Of a DNA stretch of 64,000 nucleotides, positions 17,776 through 27,061 are shown piece by piece; the first letter of the stretch is position 1, and every line of letters starts with the position of its first letter. The stretch comes from Paenibacillus arenilitoris (GTDB lineage: Bacteria > Bacillota > Bacilli > Paenibacillales > Paenibacillaceae): NCBI RefSeq assembly GCF_014705655.1, contig NZ_JACXIY010000002.1, positions 124,001 to 188,000 of the forward strand, in the 5' to 3' direction. The position numbers were made by a program, and so were the translations under genes. The notes beneath the pieces are model-generated. The model worked only from the letters and a program-made list of their open reading frames with translations. It searched no databases and was not told the origin of the DNA.

Positions 17776-17797
17776 GGCGGAAGGTCCTTTTTTTTTC
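17761..17797 (+). terminator. Terminator overlapping the end of the GNAT gene
   Basis: Stem AGGATCTCCCGC/GCGGAAGGTCCT and a T9 run; the stem overlaps the last codons. Confidence 0.75.
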
Positions 17798-17898
17798 GTG
17801 CTTGAAGCCTTTATAAGAATCGTAGATGCATAACGGTCCGTCATAATTTTCCCCATTTTGGAAATGGTAAGAAAAAGAATTCGATGCCGGGGGATGTT

Positions 17899-19503
17899 AT
17901 GGGCGCACTAACGAAATTTATCCGCAACCTGTTCGACAAGAGCGGATCTTCTCAACAGCCGGAAGACGGGCGGGAGCCGGAGCGGCTTGATCCGGATGTA
18001 AGCCGTAATTTCTCGAAGATCAGACAAGCCTTCGGCAACAGCAAGGATGTCGTAACCGCCCTCATCCGGGACGGCGATCTGGATTCGGGAAACGTAGGAA
18101 TCGTGTTCCTGGAAGGCTTGGCGGATCCTTCGGTCGTCCATGAGATGATCAAAGAGCCGCTTATCAGGACGGTCAAGGCGTTCCGACAGGAAGCGGACCA
18201 TGACCGGCAGGACAAGTTGGCCTTCATCCAAAATAACGTCCCGGCCGTCGAGGATTCGGAACCGGCAGCCGATTTGGAGGCCGTCTATCATGCGATATTA
18301 TCGGGTGAGACGGTCATATTGGCCGATGGCTGCCCTTACGGTCTGATTGCGAGTTCATCCGGGGGCAAGGAACGCGGCGTTGAGGAGCCGACGACGCAAT
18401 CCGTCGTCAGAGGACCGCGGGAAGGCTTTACCGAGTCCATACATACGAATATTTCGCTGCTCCGCAGAAGAATCAGAACCCCGCAGCTCTGGCTCGAGAC
18501 GATGACGATCGGCAAATTCACGCAGACCGGGATCGGAGTCATGTACATTAACGGAATCGTTAACGAGAAGGTGGTCGAAGAGGTAAGACAACGGCTTCAA
18601 CGCATCGAAATAGACGGCATCCTGGAAAGCGGTTATATCGAGGAGCTGATTCAGGATGAGACGTTTACGCTGTTTCCTACCCTGTACAATTCCGAGCGGC
18701 CCGATGTCATCGCGGCCGGACTGCTTGAGGGACGCGTCGCGATCCTCGTCGACGGAACCCCGTTCGCGCTGCTTGCGCCCGCATTGTTCGTCCAATTTTA
18801 TCAATCGGCGGAGGATTATTATCAAAGGGCCGAGTTTGCGACGTTAATTCGCATGTTAAGGTACGGCTGCTTCTTCATCTCCCTGCTTGCGCCATCGCTC
18901 TATATCGCGATCACCACCTTCCATCAGGAGCTGCTTCCGAGCGCTCTGTTGTTCTCTCTGGCCTCGCAGCGCGAAGGTATTCCTTTCCCGGCTTTCGTTG
19001 AAGCGTTCATTATGGAGGTCACCTTCGAAATTCTTCGCGAAGCGGGCGTGCGGCTTCCGAAGACGGTCGGACAAGCGGTCTCGATCGTAGGTGCCTTGGT
19101 CATCGGCCAGGCGGCCGTCGAAGCGGGCCTCGTATCGCCGGCGATGGTCATCGTGGTGGCTATCACCGCCATTTCGAATTTCGTCATTCCCGCCTTCAAT
19201 ATGGGCATATCGATCCGAATTTTGCGGTTTGTTCTCATGATCTTCGGCGCCACCTTCGGCTTGTTCGGCGTGATCGTCGGCGTGATCGGCGTCGTGCAGC
19301 ATCTATGCAGCTTGCGCTCCTTCGGCGTTCCGTACATGACGCCGATGGGACCCTTCATCGTAGAGGATCAGAAGGACGTCATTCTCCGGTTTCCCCAATG
19401 GGCGCTGTTCGCCAGGCCGCGGCTAATGAGCAAAAATAATCGAATTCGAGAACGCAACGCTCCGACAACAAGGCCCGAACGGAAGTCGAACGGAGGAGCG
19501 TGA
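17899..19503 (+). CDS. Spore germination protein, GerA family (A subunit)
   Basis: 534 residues. The large hydrophilic N-terminal part (SRNFSKIRQAFGNSKDVV..., DLEAVYHAILSGETVILADG, ...RGPREGFTESIHTNISLLRRRI) is typical of GerA A subunits. It is followed by four to five membrane helices from about residue 315 (YGCFFISLLAPSLYIAI, AVSIVGALVIGQAAVEAGLV, FGLFGVIVGVIGVV). With B and C subunits it forms an inner spore membrane nutrient receptor/channel. ATG 17899 has GGGGGAT just upstream. First gene of a four-gene operon, normally forespore-expressed. Confidence 0.9.
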   Translation: MGALTKFIRNLFDKSGSSQQPEDGREPERLDPDVSRNFSKIRQAFGNSKDVVTALIRDGDLDSGNVGIVFLEGLADPSVVHEMIKEPLIRTVKAFRQEADHDRQDKLAFIQNNVPAVEDSEPAADLEAVYHAILSGETVILADGCPYGLIASSSGGKERGVEEPTTQSVVRGPREGFTESIHTNISLLRRRIRTPQLWLETMTIGKFTQTGIGVMYINGIVNEKVVEEVRQRLQRIEIDGILESGYIEELIQDETFTLFPTLYNSERPDVIAAGLLEGRVAILVDGTPFALLAPALFVQFYQSAEDYYQRAEFATLIRMLRYGCFFISLLAPSLYIAITTFHQELLPSALLFSLASQREGIPFPAFVEAFIMEVTFEILREAGVRLPKTVGQAVSIVGALVIGQAAVEAGLVSPAMVIVVAITAISNFVIPAFNMGISIRILRFVLMIFGATFGLFGVIVGVIGVVQHLCSLRSFGVPYMTPMGPFIVEDQKDVILRFPQWALFARPRLMSKNNRIRERNAPTTRPERKSNGGA

Positions 19504-19508
19504 GTAAG

Positions 19509-20708
19509 ATGAGAAAATATTGCGCATGGCTTGGACTGCTTACGGTCGGAGCCGCCGTATTGCTAGCAGGATGCTGGGATCGCCGTGAATTGAACGATCT
19601 GGCCATTGCCGTAGGAATGGGGCTTGATCGGCAGGGCGGTCAGACGCAGGTTACGGTTCAAATCGTGAATCCGGGCGAGGTGGCCTCCAAAAAAGACGGG
19701 GGAGGCTATAGTCCGCCGGTAACGACGCTGAAAGTCGCGGAATCGACAACGATCGAAGCGTTAAGAAAGCTGACGGTCGTGGCGCCAAGAAAAGTCTATA
19801 TGTCTCATTTGCGTATTCTGGTTATCGGCGAGGGCTTGGCCAGACAAGGGATTCTGAAGGTCATGGACGGGATATCGCGAAACCATGAGCTTCGCAGCGA
19901 TTTCTACATCGTCGTCGCCAAAGGGACAACGGCCGGACAAGTCATGAAAATATTGACGCCGATCGATAAAATTCCGGCGAACAAAATGTTCAGCACGCTG
20001 GAGATGTCGGATAAGCTATGGGCGGCCACCGTAAGCATGCAATTGGATAAATTCATATCCGACTTGTCGAATCCGACGAAGGATACCGTGCTGACGGGCA
20101 TCGTCATTACCGGAAACGGAAAAAGCGGTCAATCCAAAAAAAACATGAGCCGCATCTCGCCTTACGTCAATCTGGCTTATTCGGGCGTCGCCCTGTTCAA
20201 GGAGGATAAGCTGGTGGATTGGCTCAACGAAGAAGAGGCCAAGGGCTACAACTATATTATGGGAAACGTAAACAATTCAGCCGGCCATATCGCCTGTCCC
20301 GGTGGAGGAACGGCGGCGCTGGATATTACCCGCTCGGAATCAAAAGTAAAAGGCAAGGTGGCGCGAGGACAACCGAGCATCCATATCGATCTATTCGTGG
20401 AGCAAAATATCGGTGAGGTTCGTTGCGAAGTCGATCTGATGAAAGAGGCGAATATTCAGGCGCTGGAAGAGATCGCGGAAGAGAAGCTCACGCAAATGAT
20501 GAAAGCCGCGATCAGGAAAGCGAAAAAAAATAAAGCGGATATTTTCGGGTTTGGCGAAAAGATCGAGGATGCCGATCCGAAATCGTGGAGGAAGCTGAAG
20601 AAGGACTGGGACGATTATTTCTCCCGATTGGACGTCTCCATTCAAGTGAACGCAAAATTTCGACGCATGGGTACGACTTCGAATTCATTGCTGGACCGAG
20701 AGGAGTGA
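19509..20708 (+). CDS. Spore germination lipoprotein, Ger(x)C family (C subunit)
   Basis: 399 residues. Lipoprotein signal with lipobox LAGC, then the family hallmark CWDRRELNDLAIAVGMGLD. The C-terminal domain (KEANIQALEEIAEEKLTQMMKAAIRKAKKNKADIFGFGEKI) is also typical. It is anchored on the outer face of the inner spore membrane and needed for receptor function. ATG 19509 is preferred, with GGAGGAG ten bases ahead; GTG 19500 overlaps the gerA stop but has no space for the ribosome site. Confidence 0.9.
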   Translation: MRKYCAWLGLLTVGAAVLLAGCWDRRELNDLAIAVGMGLDRQGGQTQVTVQIVNPGEVASKKDGGGYSPPVTTLKVAESTTIEALRKLTVVAPRKVYMSHLRILVIGEGLARQGILKVMDGISRNHELRSDFYIVVAKGTTAGQVMKILTPIDKIPANKMFSTLEMSDKLWAATVSMQLDKFISDLSNPTKDTVLTGIVITGNGKSGQSKKNMSRISPYVNLAYSGVALFKEDKLVDWLNEEEAKGYNYIMGNVNNSAGHIACPGGGTAALDITRSESKVKGKVARGQPSIHIDLFVEQNIGEVRCEVDLMKEANIQALEEIAEEKLTQMMKAAIRKAKKNKADIFGFGEKIEDADPKSWRKLKKDWDDYFSRLDVSIQVNAKFRRMGTTSNSLLDREE

Positions 20709-20718
20709 CGGGAGGCCG

Positions 20719-20952
20719 ATGTGGACGGTAGCGGGAATTTTGCTTGCAAGCGGCTTTATTTTGTACCTGGAAGCGCCCAATCTTGCAAGAAACGCAATGA
20801 TGAAGGAATTGGGCATTTTTTTGATCGTGCTGCTCATCGGAACGGCGGTCGGCATCATGGAAGCGGTCAAGCTGCCGATACCGAATCCGTTGACGCTCAT
20901 TACGGCGATCCATAAGCCGATCAGCGATATGATGAACGCATTTTTGAAATAG
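20719..20952 (+). CDS. Small membrane protein of the germination operon (D-type subunit)
   Basis: 77 residues with two hydrophobic helices (VAGILLASGFILYLEAP and LGIFLIVLLIGTAVGIMEAV) and a short amphipathic tail. It sits between the C and B genes with tight spacing. Short two-helix D proteins accompany several Bacillus GerA receptors and modulate germination. Function here inferred from size, topology and position. Confidence 0.75.
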   Translation: MWTVAGILLASGFILYLEAPNLARNAMMKELGIFLIVLLIGTAVGIMEAVKLPIPNPLTLITAIHKPISDMMNAFLK

Positions 20953-20965
20953 AGGTGGGTTTGCA

Positions 20966-22060
20966 TTGATTGAAAAAGGAAAGATCGGCGTCCATCAGTT
21001 TACCGTGTTGACGATACTGTTCACGGTAGGGAGTTCCATCCTTATCGCGCCTTCCGGTCTTGCCCACGCAGCCAAGCAGGACGCTTGGATAGCCGCGGCT
21101 GTCGGGCTTGCGATCGGTATGGGCATGGTCTTCTTCTACAACAGGCTTACCGTCCGGTTTCCGAATACGACCTTGGTCCATTACAGCCGGGAGGTGCTCG
21201 GCAAGTGGGCGGGAGCGATCGTTTCGTTTCTATATTTTTGCTATTTTTTCATTCTCGCCGCCCTGGTGCTGCGGAATATCGGCGATTTTTTGACGACGCA
21301 GGTGATGCCGAACACGCCTATCCAGTACATTCACATTTTCTTCCTGCTCGTCATTATCACGGGCATCCGCAGCGGCATCGAGACCTTCGCCCGTACGGCG
21401 GAAATTTTCTTTCCGTGGATGATCTTCTTTTTTCTGATCATGGTGTTTCTGCTGCCGGCGAAATTTGATATTCACCACATAACCCCCATACTTGGATACG
21501 GAATCAAACCGGTTATCAAGGCCTCCCTGCCGATGATAAGCACCCCGTACATGGAGCTTGTCATCTTCTTGATGATCTTTCCGTTTATTAATAACGCGCC
21601 TAAAGCCAGAAAAGCGTTTTTGACCGGCGTCCTGATCGGAGGGGTGCTGCTTATTATCATTTCCGCCTTATCGATTCTGGTCTTGGGCGCGGATTTGACG
21701 GCGAGGCAAATGTATCCAAGCTACAGCTTGGCGAAAAAAATCAGTATCGGCAACTTTCTGGAAAGGCTCGAGGTCATCATGGCGGGAATTTGGTTCATAA
21801 CGATCTACTTCAAGCTCGGAATCGCCTTCTACGCATCCATCATGACCTTCGCCGAATTATTCCGCATGAAGGATGCGCGGCCGCTGTATTTGCCTTTCGG
21901 CATGATCCTGATCGTGCTTTCCGTCATCGCCTATCCGAACATAACGAGTTTTGTCAGCTTCGCCTCCAAAATTGATTTCCCCTACTCCTTCCCGTATGCG
22001 GTCGTATTTCCCTTGCTGATCTGGATTGTGGCGGTCATTAGAAAAAAGGGCCAAGCGTAG
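20966..22060 (+). CDS. Spore germination permease, GerB family (B subunit)
   Basis: 364 residues, about ten membrane helices, APC-superfamily fold. Typical opening: KIGVHQFTVLTILFTVGSSILIAPSGLAHAAKQDAWIAA. The B subunit binds the germinant. The start is TTG 20966 with AGGTGGG six bases upstream; no ATG or GTG is better placed. Last gene of the operon, directly followed by a terminator. Confidence 0.9.
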   Translation: MIEKGKIGVHQFTVLTILFTVGSSILIAPSGLAHAAKQDAWIAAAVGLAIGMGMVFFYNRLTVRFPNTTLVHYSREVLGKWAGAIVSFLYFCYFFILAALVLRNIGDFLTTQVMPNTPIQYIHIFFLLVIITGIRSGIETFARTAEIFFPWMIFFFLIMVFLLPAKFDIHHITPILGYGIKPVIKASLPMISTPYMELVIFLMIFPFINNAPKARKAFLTGVLIGGVLLIIISALSILVLGADLTARQMYPSYSLAKKISIGNFLERLEVIMAGIWFITIYFKLGIAFYASIMTFAELFRMKDARPLYLPFGMILIVLSVIAYPNITSFVSFASKIDFPYSFPYAVVFPLLIWIVAVIRKKGQA

Positions 22061-22072
22061 CCCTTTTTTTGC
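22043..22072 (+). terminator. Terminator of the germination operon
   Basis: AAAAAAGGGC...GCCCTTTTTTT; the stem overlaps the last codons of the B gene. Confidence 0.8.
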
Positions 22073-22087
22073 GTATTCGTCCATCAA

Positions 22088-22215
22088 TGAGGCATCCGCA
22101 TTGTTTTGTGAGGCAAACCTCATGGATAGGCAGGCAGTCATTGAGCATCGTTGGATTAATGAGGCAAACCTCACTTGTCATGAGGCTGGCCTCACGGGGA
22201 ATGAGGATTGCCTCA
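22088..22215. repeat. Array of GAGG..CCTC palindromes between convergent genes
   Basis: Four near-perfect 14-bp palindromes, TGAGGCAAACCTCA (22109, 22160), TGAGGCTGGCCTCA (22181) and TGAGGATTGCCTCA (22202), plus a degenerate copy at 22088. Start-to-start distances are 21, 51, 21 and 21 bp. The array sits between the 3' ends of the germination operon and a convergent araC gene. No gene is seen in 22061-22327. Confidence 0.8.
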
Positions 22216-22327
22216 TTAATTCGTAAAAGCACCCTGTCTTCTATCAAAATAGTAAGTTTCGGCTCATAAAGGATGAAGGTGTCCTCATCGTTCGGGTCGG
22301 GAGGCGGCAGCAGGCAGCCCTAAGGGG

Positions 22328-23197
22328 CTACCTGTACTTGGCTGACGCCCGGAAATCGCTCGGCGATTGGCCGGTCTCCTTATGAAAGAGCCGCGAGAAG
22401 TAATGGACCGAACGGAAATGGTATTTGGCCGCGATATCGGTAACGCTTAAGCGGGTGTGCAGCAGGTCTTCCATGGCGCGCCCGATCAGGAAGCGGTTCC
22501 GGTATTGTACGGGCGAGGCGCCGGTCGCTTTTTTGAACATTTCGAAGAAGTAGCCTCTGCTCATGTTCAACCGCCCGTAATAGTCCGACAAGGGCTTGTC
22601 CTCTCCGCTCAGCAGATCCTGCTCCATCTTGTCCAGTATCCCGCTTATCCGCGGATCGGGAATATGCGCATCCTTTAGCATGAACTGCAGGAAATAAGCG
22701 ATGAACGTTTGAAAATTGCGCTGCGACGTCAAGTTGCGGATGAAGGTACGCCCGGTCGTGTATTCGCCCGTTTTGTAGAAGCTTTGGAACAGGTCGATCC
22801 ATGTCCGCAGCGAATCGACCTTCGCCGCCTCGGGGATCGGATAAGGGAACGGGGCGCCGACGAGACTTTCCACCAGCAGTTCGGGATTGTAGCAGATGAA
22901 ATGGGCCCATTCGGACAGCGAACGTCTGTCCACGTAGCTCCAATCGAAGTAGCAGCACACGTGGACCATCGGCTCGCGATCGTCGGCGATCCATTCATGG
23001 GGCTGTCCGGCCGGGATGTAGACGAGCGAGCAGGGGCCGGTCTCGTACGTTCTTCCGAGCGTTTTCAATACGCCGAATCCTTCGCTGATCAAATAGATGG
23101 AGCTGGCGTAACAGATTCTCTCCGCGCTCGTTTGCCCCTTGGAGAAGGGATAGCGGGTCGCGTAATAGACGTAAGGGTGCAGCGACGAAAAATCCAC
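22328..23197 (-). CDS. AraC family regulator with cupin-type sensor
   Basis: 289 residues. N-terminal cupin-like sugar sensor (YLISEGFGVLKTLGRTYETGPCSLVYIPAGQPHEWIADD) and a C-terminal double helix-turn-helix (DYYGRLNMSRGYFFEMFKKATGASPVQYRNRFLIGRAMEDLL, then VTDIAAKYHFRSVHYFSRLFHKETGQSPSDFR). GTG 23197 has GGAGG nine bases upstream; the frame continues farther upstream but enters the divergent gene's control region. Likely regulator of the divergent dioxygenase gene. Confidence 0.8.
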   Translation of the reverse strand: MDFSSLHPYVYYATRYPFSKGQTSAERICYASSIYLISEGFGVLKTLGRTYETGPCSLVYIPAGQPHEWIADDREPMVHVCCYFDWSYVDRRSLSEWAHFICYNPELLVESLVGAPFPYPIPEAAKVDSLRTWIDLFQSFYKTGEYTTGRTFIRNLTSQRNFQTFIAYFLQFMLKDAHIPDPRISGILDKMEQDLLSGEDKPLSDYYGRLNMSRGYFFEMFKKATGASPVQYRNRFLIGRAMEDLLHTRLSVTDIAAKYHFRSVHYFSRLFHKETGQSPSDFRASAKYR

Positions 23198-23332
23198 AGG
23201 TGAACGCCTCCGAATTCTAGTCGTAAATTTACCTGACGATTGTGCAAATAAATGACGGCTTGCTAAATACATCGGTCCGCAATTCGGATAAATTGATAGG
23301 GTAACGACACGATTATCCGAGGAGTGATCCGA

Positions 23333-24908
23333 TTGGAACCGAATCCTTATTTGCTGACTGACGAACAAATGGCCCAGTTTATTGCGAAAGGCTATCTGGT
23401 GCTGCATAACGATATTCCGGACGAGCTGCACCAGGGCATCATGAACCGGATTAACGGCGTGCTGCACGAGGAAGGCAATCCGGGCAACAACATTTTGCCG
23501 AGAGTGCCCGATATCCGCAAGCTGTTCGAAACGCCGGTCGTGAAAGGCGCGCTGACCGGCATTCTAGGTCCCGGCTATTACATGCATCCGCATCGGCACT
23601 GCCATTACAACCGGCCCGCGGATCAAAATCCGGGCGGCGGAAATTGGCATAAGGACGGCTATTGGAGCGCGATGCGAAGCCACCGTCCTTGGTGGGCGAT
23701 GATTTTCTATTATACGCAGCCGGTAACGGAAGAGCTAGGCCCGACCGCCATTATGCCCGGCTCGCAGTACGACGAGCGGTTCCCGGGAAACGACAAGCCG
23801 TTTCTGCTGCCGACGGGGCCGGCGGGCACGATGGTGCTCGTCCACTTCGATTTGTGGCATAAGGCGTCGCTGAACACGTCGAATGCGGACCGGTATATGC
23901 TTAAGTTTCAATTCGCGAGGCTGAAAGCGCCGACCGCTCCAAGCTGGAACAACCGTTCAGCGGCGTTTCCGGCCCCTGCGGATGAGGGCGATTCCCGCAT
24001 TCATCTATGGACGGACGTGTGGCGCTGGCTGAGAGGAGAGAGCGGCGCGAACGGCGCCGGGGAGCGGCCGTCCGGCGAGCGTGCCGTCCAGGAGCTTGCC
24101 GCCCTGCTGAACGATGCCGACGGACGGGTACGCGCCGATGCCGCAAGCGAGCTGGGCCTGCTCGGCGGGGAAGCCATCGCGGCAAGCGCGAAGGTCGCGA
24201 AGCTGCTCGACGACCCGTCGGAGGCGGCCGCTTCGAATGCCGCTTACGCGCTCGCGAAGCTGGGCGAAGCGGGCGGCCGCGAGCTGCTGGAGGCGGTGCG
24301 CTCCGGCTCGCGCGTAGCGGCGCGGCATGCGGCATACGGCATACGGGCTGCAGGCCGCCGGCCGGGCGGAAATCGCCGGGCTGCTAGAGCTGCTGGACCA
24401 CCCGGACGACGGCCGGCGGGCGCTTGCCTGCTTCGCGCTTGGCATGACGGGCGGCAAGGACGACCGCGTCGAGGCCGCCTTGATCCGATCGCTAGCCGAT
24501 TCGAGCGAATGGGTGCGGCGGAACGCGGCCGAGTCGCTCGGCCTGCTGCTGGCGCCTACCGGCCGGGCGGTGACCGCGCTGATGAGGGCGCTTGCGGCAT
24601 CGCTAGCCGAGGAATCGGCGTCCGCCGAGAAGGACCCGGCCAGCGAATACGCCCCCTCGCAAGGCTATATCCGCAATAAAATCGGCTATACGGCCGCGCT
24701 GTCCCTGCTTCGAATCGGCGGGCACGCCGCCGCCGGCGGCACGGTCGGCGTGCTGGAGCGGGCGCTTGGAAGCGCCGACCGCTACGTGCGCGCTTATGCC
24801 TGCGAGGCGCTGGACCATCTGCGGACGGCGGAAGCGGTGGACGTCCTGCTGCGCTATTACCGCTCGGCAAGATGGTGTCCCGACACGACCAAAGCGAGCA
24901 CGTTCTGA
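23333..24908 (+). pseudogene. Phytanoyl-CoA dioxygenase-like protein with HEAT repeats, broken by 7-bp duplication
   Basis: The first 220 codons are a non-haem Fe(II)/2-oxoglutarate dioxygenase domain, with the metal ligands HxD (NWHKDGYW) and a distal His (DLWHKAS). HEAT-like helical repeats follow (VQELAALLNDADGRVRADAASELGLLGGEAI...). At 24332-24345 GCATACG is present twice in tandem. The extra 7 bp shifts the frame, and HEAT sequence resumes in the next frame (LQAAGRAEIAGLLELLDHPDDGRRALACFALG...) up to 24908. Removing one copy restores a continuous 522-codon gene. Start TTG 23333 with AGGAG eight bases ahead. The unrepaired frame runs to 24679 as a non-homologous Arg-rich tail. Confidence 0.8.
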
Positions 24909-24910
24909 GG

Positions 24911-24956
24911 CAAAAAAGAAGGAAGACCCGGCATCGCCGAGTCTTCCTTCTTCTTA
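24911..24956. terminator. Bidirectional terminator
   Basis: AAGAAGGAAGAC...GTCTTCCTTCTT with A- and T-runs on both sides. It overlaps the stop codon of the minus-strand monooxygenase gene. Confidence 0.8.
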
Positions 24957-25259
24957 TAACCCTTTGCCGCCGACGGGGCGCAGCCGGATCGGATTATCCA
25001 CACTGGCGATGATCGGCCGGGCGCGCTTGATCTGCTCCATCGCGGCTTCGTTCTTCAGCGAGGCGGCATGCGCTTCGGCGTTCGTCCACAGCTCGGTCAC
25101 CCATACCGCGTCAGGTTCCTCGTCCGATACATTGACGATATACAACAAACAACCCTCGTAATCGCGAAGCCCCTCGGCCGCTTCGAGCAAAATTTGAACG
25201 AGCTCGTCCCTTTTGCCCGGCTGCGCCGTCAGCTTCCCGTACATCGTGAACTTTTCCAT
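24954..25259 (-). CDS. Putative quinol monooxygenase (ABM domain)
   Basis: 101 residues, one antibiotic-biosynthesis-monooxygenase/YgiN-like domain: MYGKLTAQPGKRDELVQILLEAAEGLRDYEGCLLYIVN, then AVWVTELWTNAEAHAASLKNEAAMEQI. Dimeric ferredoxin-like fold, usually acting on quinols or haem-like substrates. ATG 25259 has a modest site; a TTG at 25283 would add eight residues and overlap the upstream gene. It follows the WYL regulator gene by 20 bp, so one operon. Confidence 0.75.
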   Translation of the reverse strand: MEKFTMYGKLTAQPGKRDELVQILLEAAEGLRDYEGCLLYIVNVSDEEPDAVWVTELWTNAEAHAASLKNEAAMEQIKRARPIIASVDNPIRLRPVGGKGL

Positions 25260-25279
25260 TTCGTCCCACACTCTTCCTC

Positions 25280-26260
25280 TCAAGTTAAATGGTCCGAGCG
25301 CATCGAATCGTAGTGCGCCGCGATGCCCGCGCTTACCTCCGCCATCTTCCCGATCAGCTCGTCCGGTTCGAGAATGGTTAGCGCCTTGCCGTACGGCAGC
25401 AGAAAGTAAGGCACGTAGCGCATCGAGGAGCCGCTCAGCTCGAATGTCGCTTCGCCGTCTTTACGCTCCTTCATCGCATGGCCGAACATCCAATGCCGGC
25501 ATAATTCGTTCAGCGCCTGCTCGGCCGCGCGAATGCGAACCGTCAGCAGGCCGCTCTCGCCGGTCGCCCCGGGAAGCAGGCCGCCCATAAGGAACTGCTT
25601 GGCGGAAAATTCGGCGGGCTTCTCGAAATGCCGGTCCATGAGCGACAAGCCCGCGATGCGGTCCACGCGGAAGCTTCGCGGCTGCCCGCGGTACCGGCAA
25701 AACCCGGCCGTATACCAATGGCCCTTCCAATGAATGATGCCGTAAGGGTCGAATTCCCGATCGCTGGGACAATCGGCGCCGGCGCTTTCGTACGCCATCC
25801 GCAGCGACCGGCCTTGCGCCGCGGCTTCCTCCAGTATTTGGAGATAACTCATGACGCGGTCGTCAACCGGCGGCTGGATGACGGATATCCCTTCGCCGTG
25901 GCGCTCCATGTGGCCCAGCTGCTTCTCGTTTGCGTACCGCTTCAGCTTGTCGATGGCCCGGTCCAGCGCCTCCGTAAACGGATAGCCGGCTTCCCGCGCG
26001 AACGTCGAGGCTTGCACGAGCGCCTTCTGTTCGTCCATGTCGAACAGGAGAGGCGATTCGGCGAAGCGCCCGAGAATGCGATAGCCGCCGTTCGGGCCGG
26101 AATCGGCGATGATCGGCGCCCCGCTGGCGCATAGGGAGTCGATGCAGCGATATACGGTACGCACGTGAATTTCCAGCTCGTCCGCCAGCTGCTTGGCGGT
26201 CATCCGCTTGCCCGATTGGAGCAGCCACAGAATGGCGAGCATGTTATCCGCCTTGGACAT
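25280..26260 (-). CDS. WYL-domain transcriptional regulator (YafY type)
   Basis: 326 residues. N-terminal HTH_11 (LLQSGKRMTAKQLADELEIHVRTVYRCIDSLCASGAPI) followed by a WYL domain (YGIIHWKGHWYTAGFCRYRGQPRSFRVDRIAGLSL) and a C-terminal WCX-like part. WYL domains sense nucleic acid or small ligands. It probably controls the downstream monooxygenase and itself. Confidence 0.85.
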   Translation of the reverse strand: MSKADNMLAILWLLQSGKRMTAKQLADELEIHVRTVYRCIDSLCASGAPIIADSGPNGGYRILGRFAESPLLFDMDEQKALVQASTFAREAGYPFTEALDRAIDKLKRYANEKQLGHMERHGEGISVIQPPVDDRVMSYLQILEEAAAQGRSLRMAYESAGADCPSDREFDPYGIIHWKGHWYTAGFCRYRGQPRSFRVDRIAGLSLMDRHFEKPAEFSAKQFLMGGLLPGATGESGLLTVRIRAAEQALNELCRHWMFGHAMKERKDGEATFELSGSSMRYVPYFLLPYGKALTILEPDELIGKMAEVSAGIAAHYDSMRSDHLT

Positions 26261-26318
26261 GTCGAGGATTCCTTCCCGTCATGAATGTCTTGGATTCGTT
26301 GCTTCCATTATAGCGGCT

Positions 26319-26816
26319 TCACTTTAAAGGCGCCATGCCCTGCCTGATCCATGACTCGTAGGTCGGGCCGTACACTTCCGGAAGCGTTATGCCGGCCTGG
26401 CGCATCAAGACCGTCATCTGTCCCCGGTGATGAGCCTGGTGCATGACCGTAAACCGCAAGGATGCGCCGTTCGCCCACTGCTCGCCCATAATCTCCGCCG
26501 TCGCCCGGAGGCTTGCGTCGTCCCACTGCGTCATGACCGCCTGAAGCATCGACTCGCTCGTCTGCCGGTACCGCTCCGCGATCACGGCCGCGGAAGACGG
26601 GGCTTCATCGCCCTCCGGCGGCCCCTCGAAGGCGAGTCCGAGCGACGCCATATAATGTAGGGACGCGACGAGATGCCAGGCGATCTGCCCCAGCGTCCGC
26701 CGGTTCGGGGCGACCTCCCGCGACAAAGCTTCATCGGTCAATGCGTTCATGACGGCTTCGGTCAATTTGGCCTCTTGCGCCCATTCCGAAGCGAATTGCT
26801 CCAATTTCTCGTACAT
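26319..26816 (-). CDS. DinB family protein
   Basis: 165 residues of a four-helix DinB bundle. Metal-binding histidines are seen in LGQIAWHLVASLHYM and MHQAHHRGQMTVLMRQAGI. Members include thiol-dependent transferases; the partner here is unknown. ATG 26816 has GGAGGAATTGGC ahead. Confidence 0.8.
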   Translation of the reverse strand: MYEKLEQFASEWAQEAKLTEAVMNALTDEALSREVAPNRRTLGQIAWHLVASLHYMASLGLAFEGPPEGDEAPSSAAVIAERYRQTSESMLQAVMTQWDDASLRATAEIMGEQWANGASLRFTVMHQAHHRGQMTVLMRQAGITLPEVYGPTYESWIRQGMAPLK

Positions 26817-26928
26817 GCCAATTCCTCCATTCGATTGATCGCTTGCTTTCAAAATGGAGTATACATGTCAATCCCTGACAGCTACGGTCAGCAATATTAA
26901 TTTAAAATGAAATTTACCATGGAAATGT

Positions 26929-26957
26929 TTGTATCGCGATGTTTCTTGCACTATAAT
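26929..26957 (+). promoter_or_regulatory. Sigma-A promoter of the MFS gene
   Basis: TTGTAT, 17 bp, TATAAT, about 105 bp upstream of the start codon. Confidence 0.6.
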
Positions 26958-27061
26958 TGCTTAGTATGGTCACGGGCAGACATACAAATATAGATCGCGA
27001 AAGGCGCGGAGGTTGCTTTCCAAAGCGATGATTGCCGCGCGAAAGTTAAGGAGGAGAGAGA

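Noticed and set aside
22088..22215. CRISPR or attachment-site array
   Set aside because: 14-bp palindromes with 7- and 37-bp gaps are too close and irregular for CRISPR, and no integrase is present.
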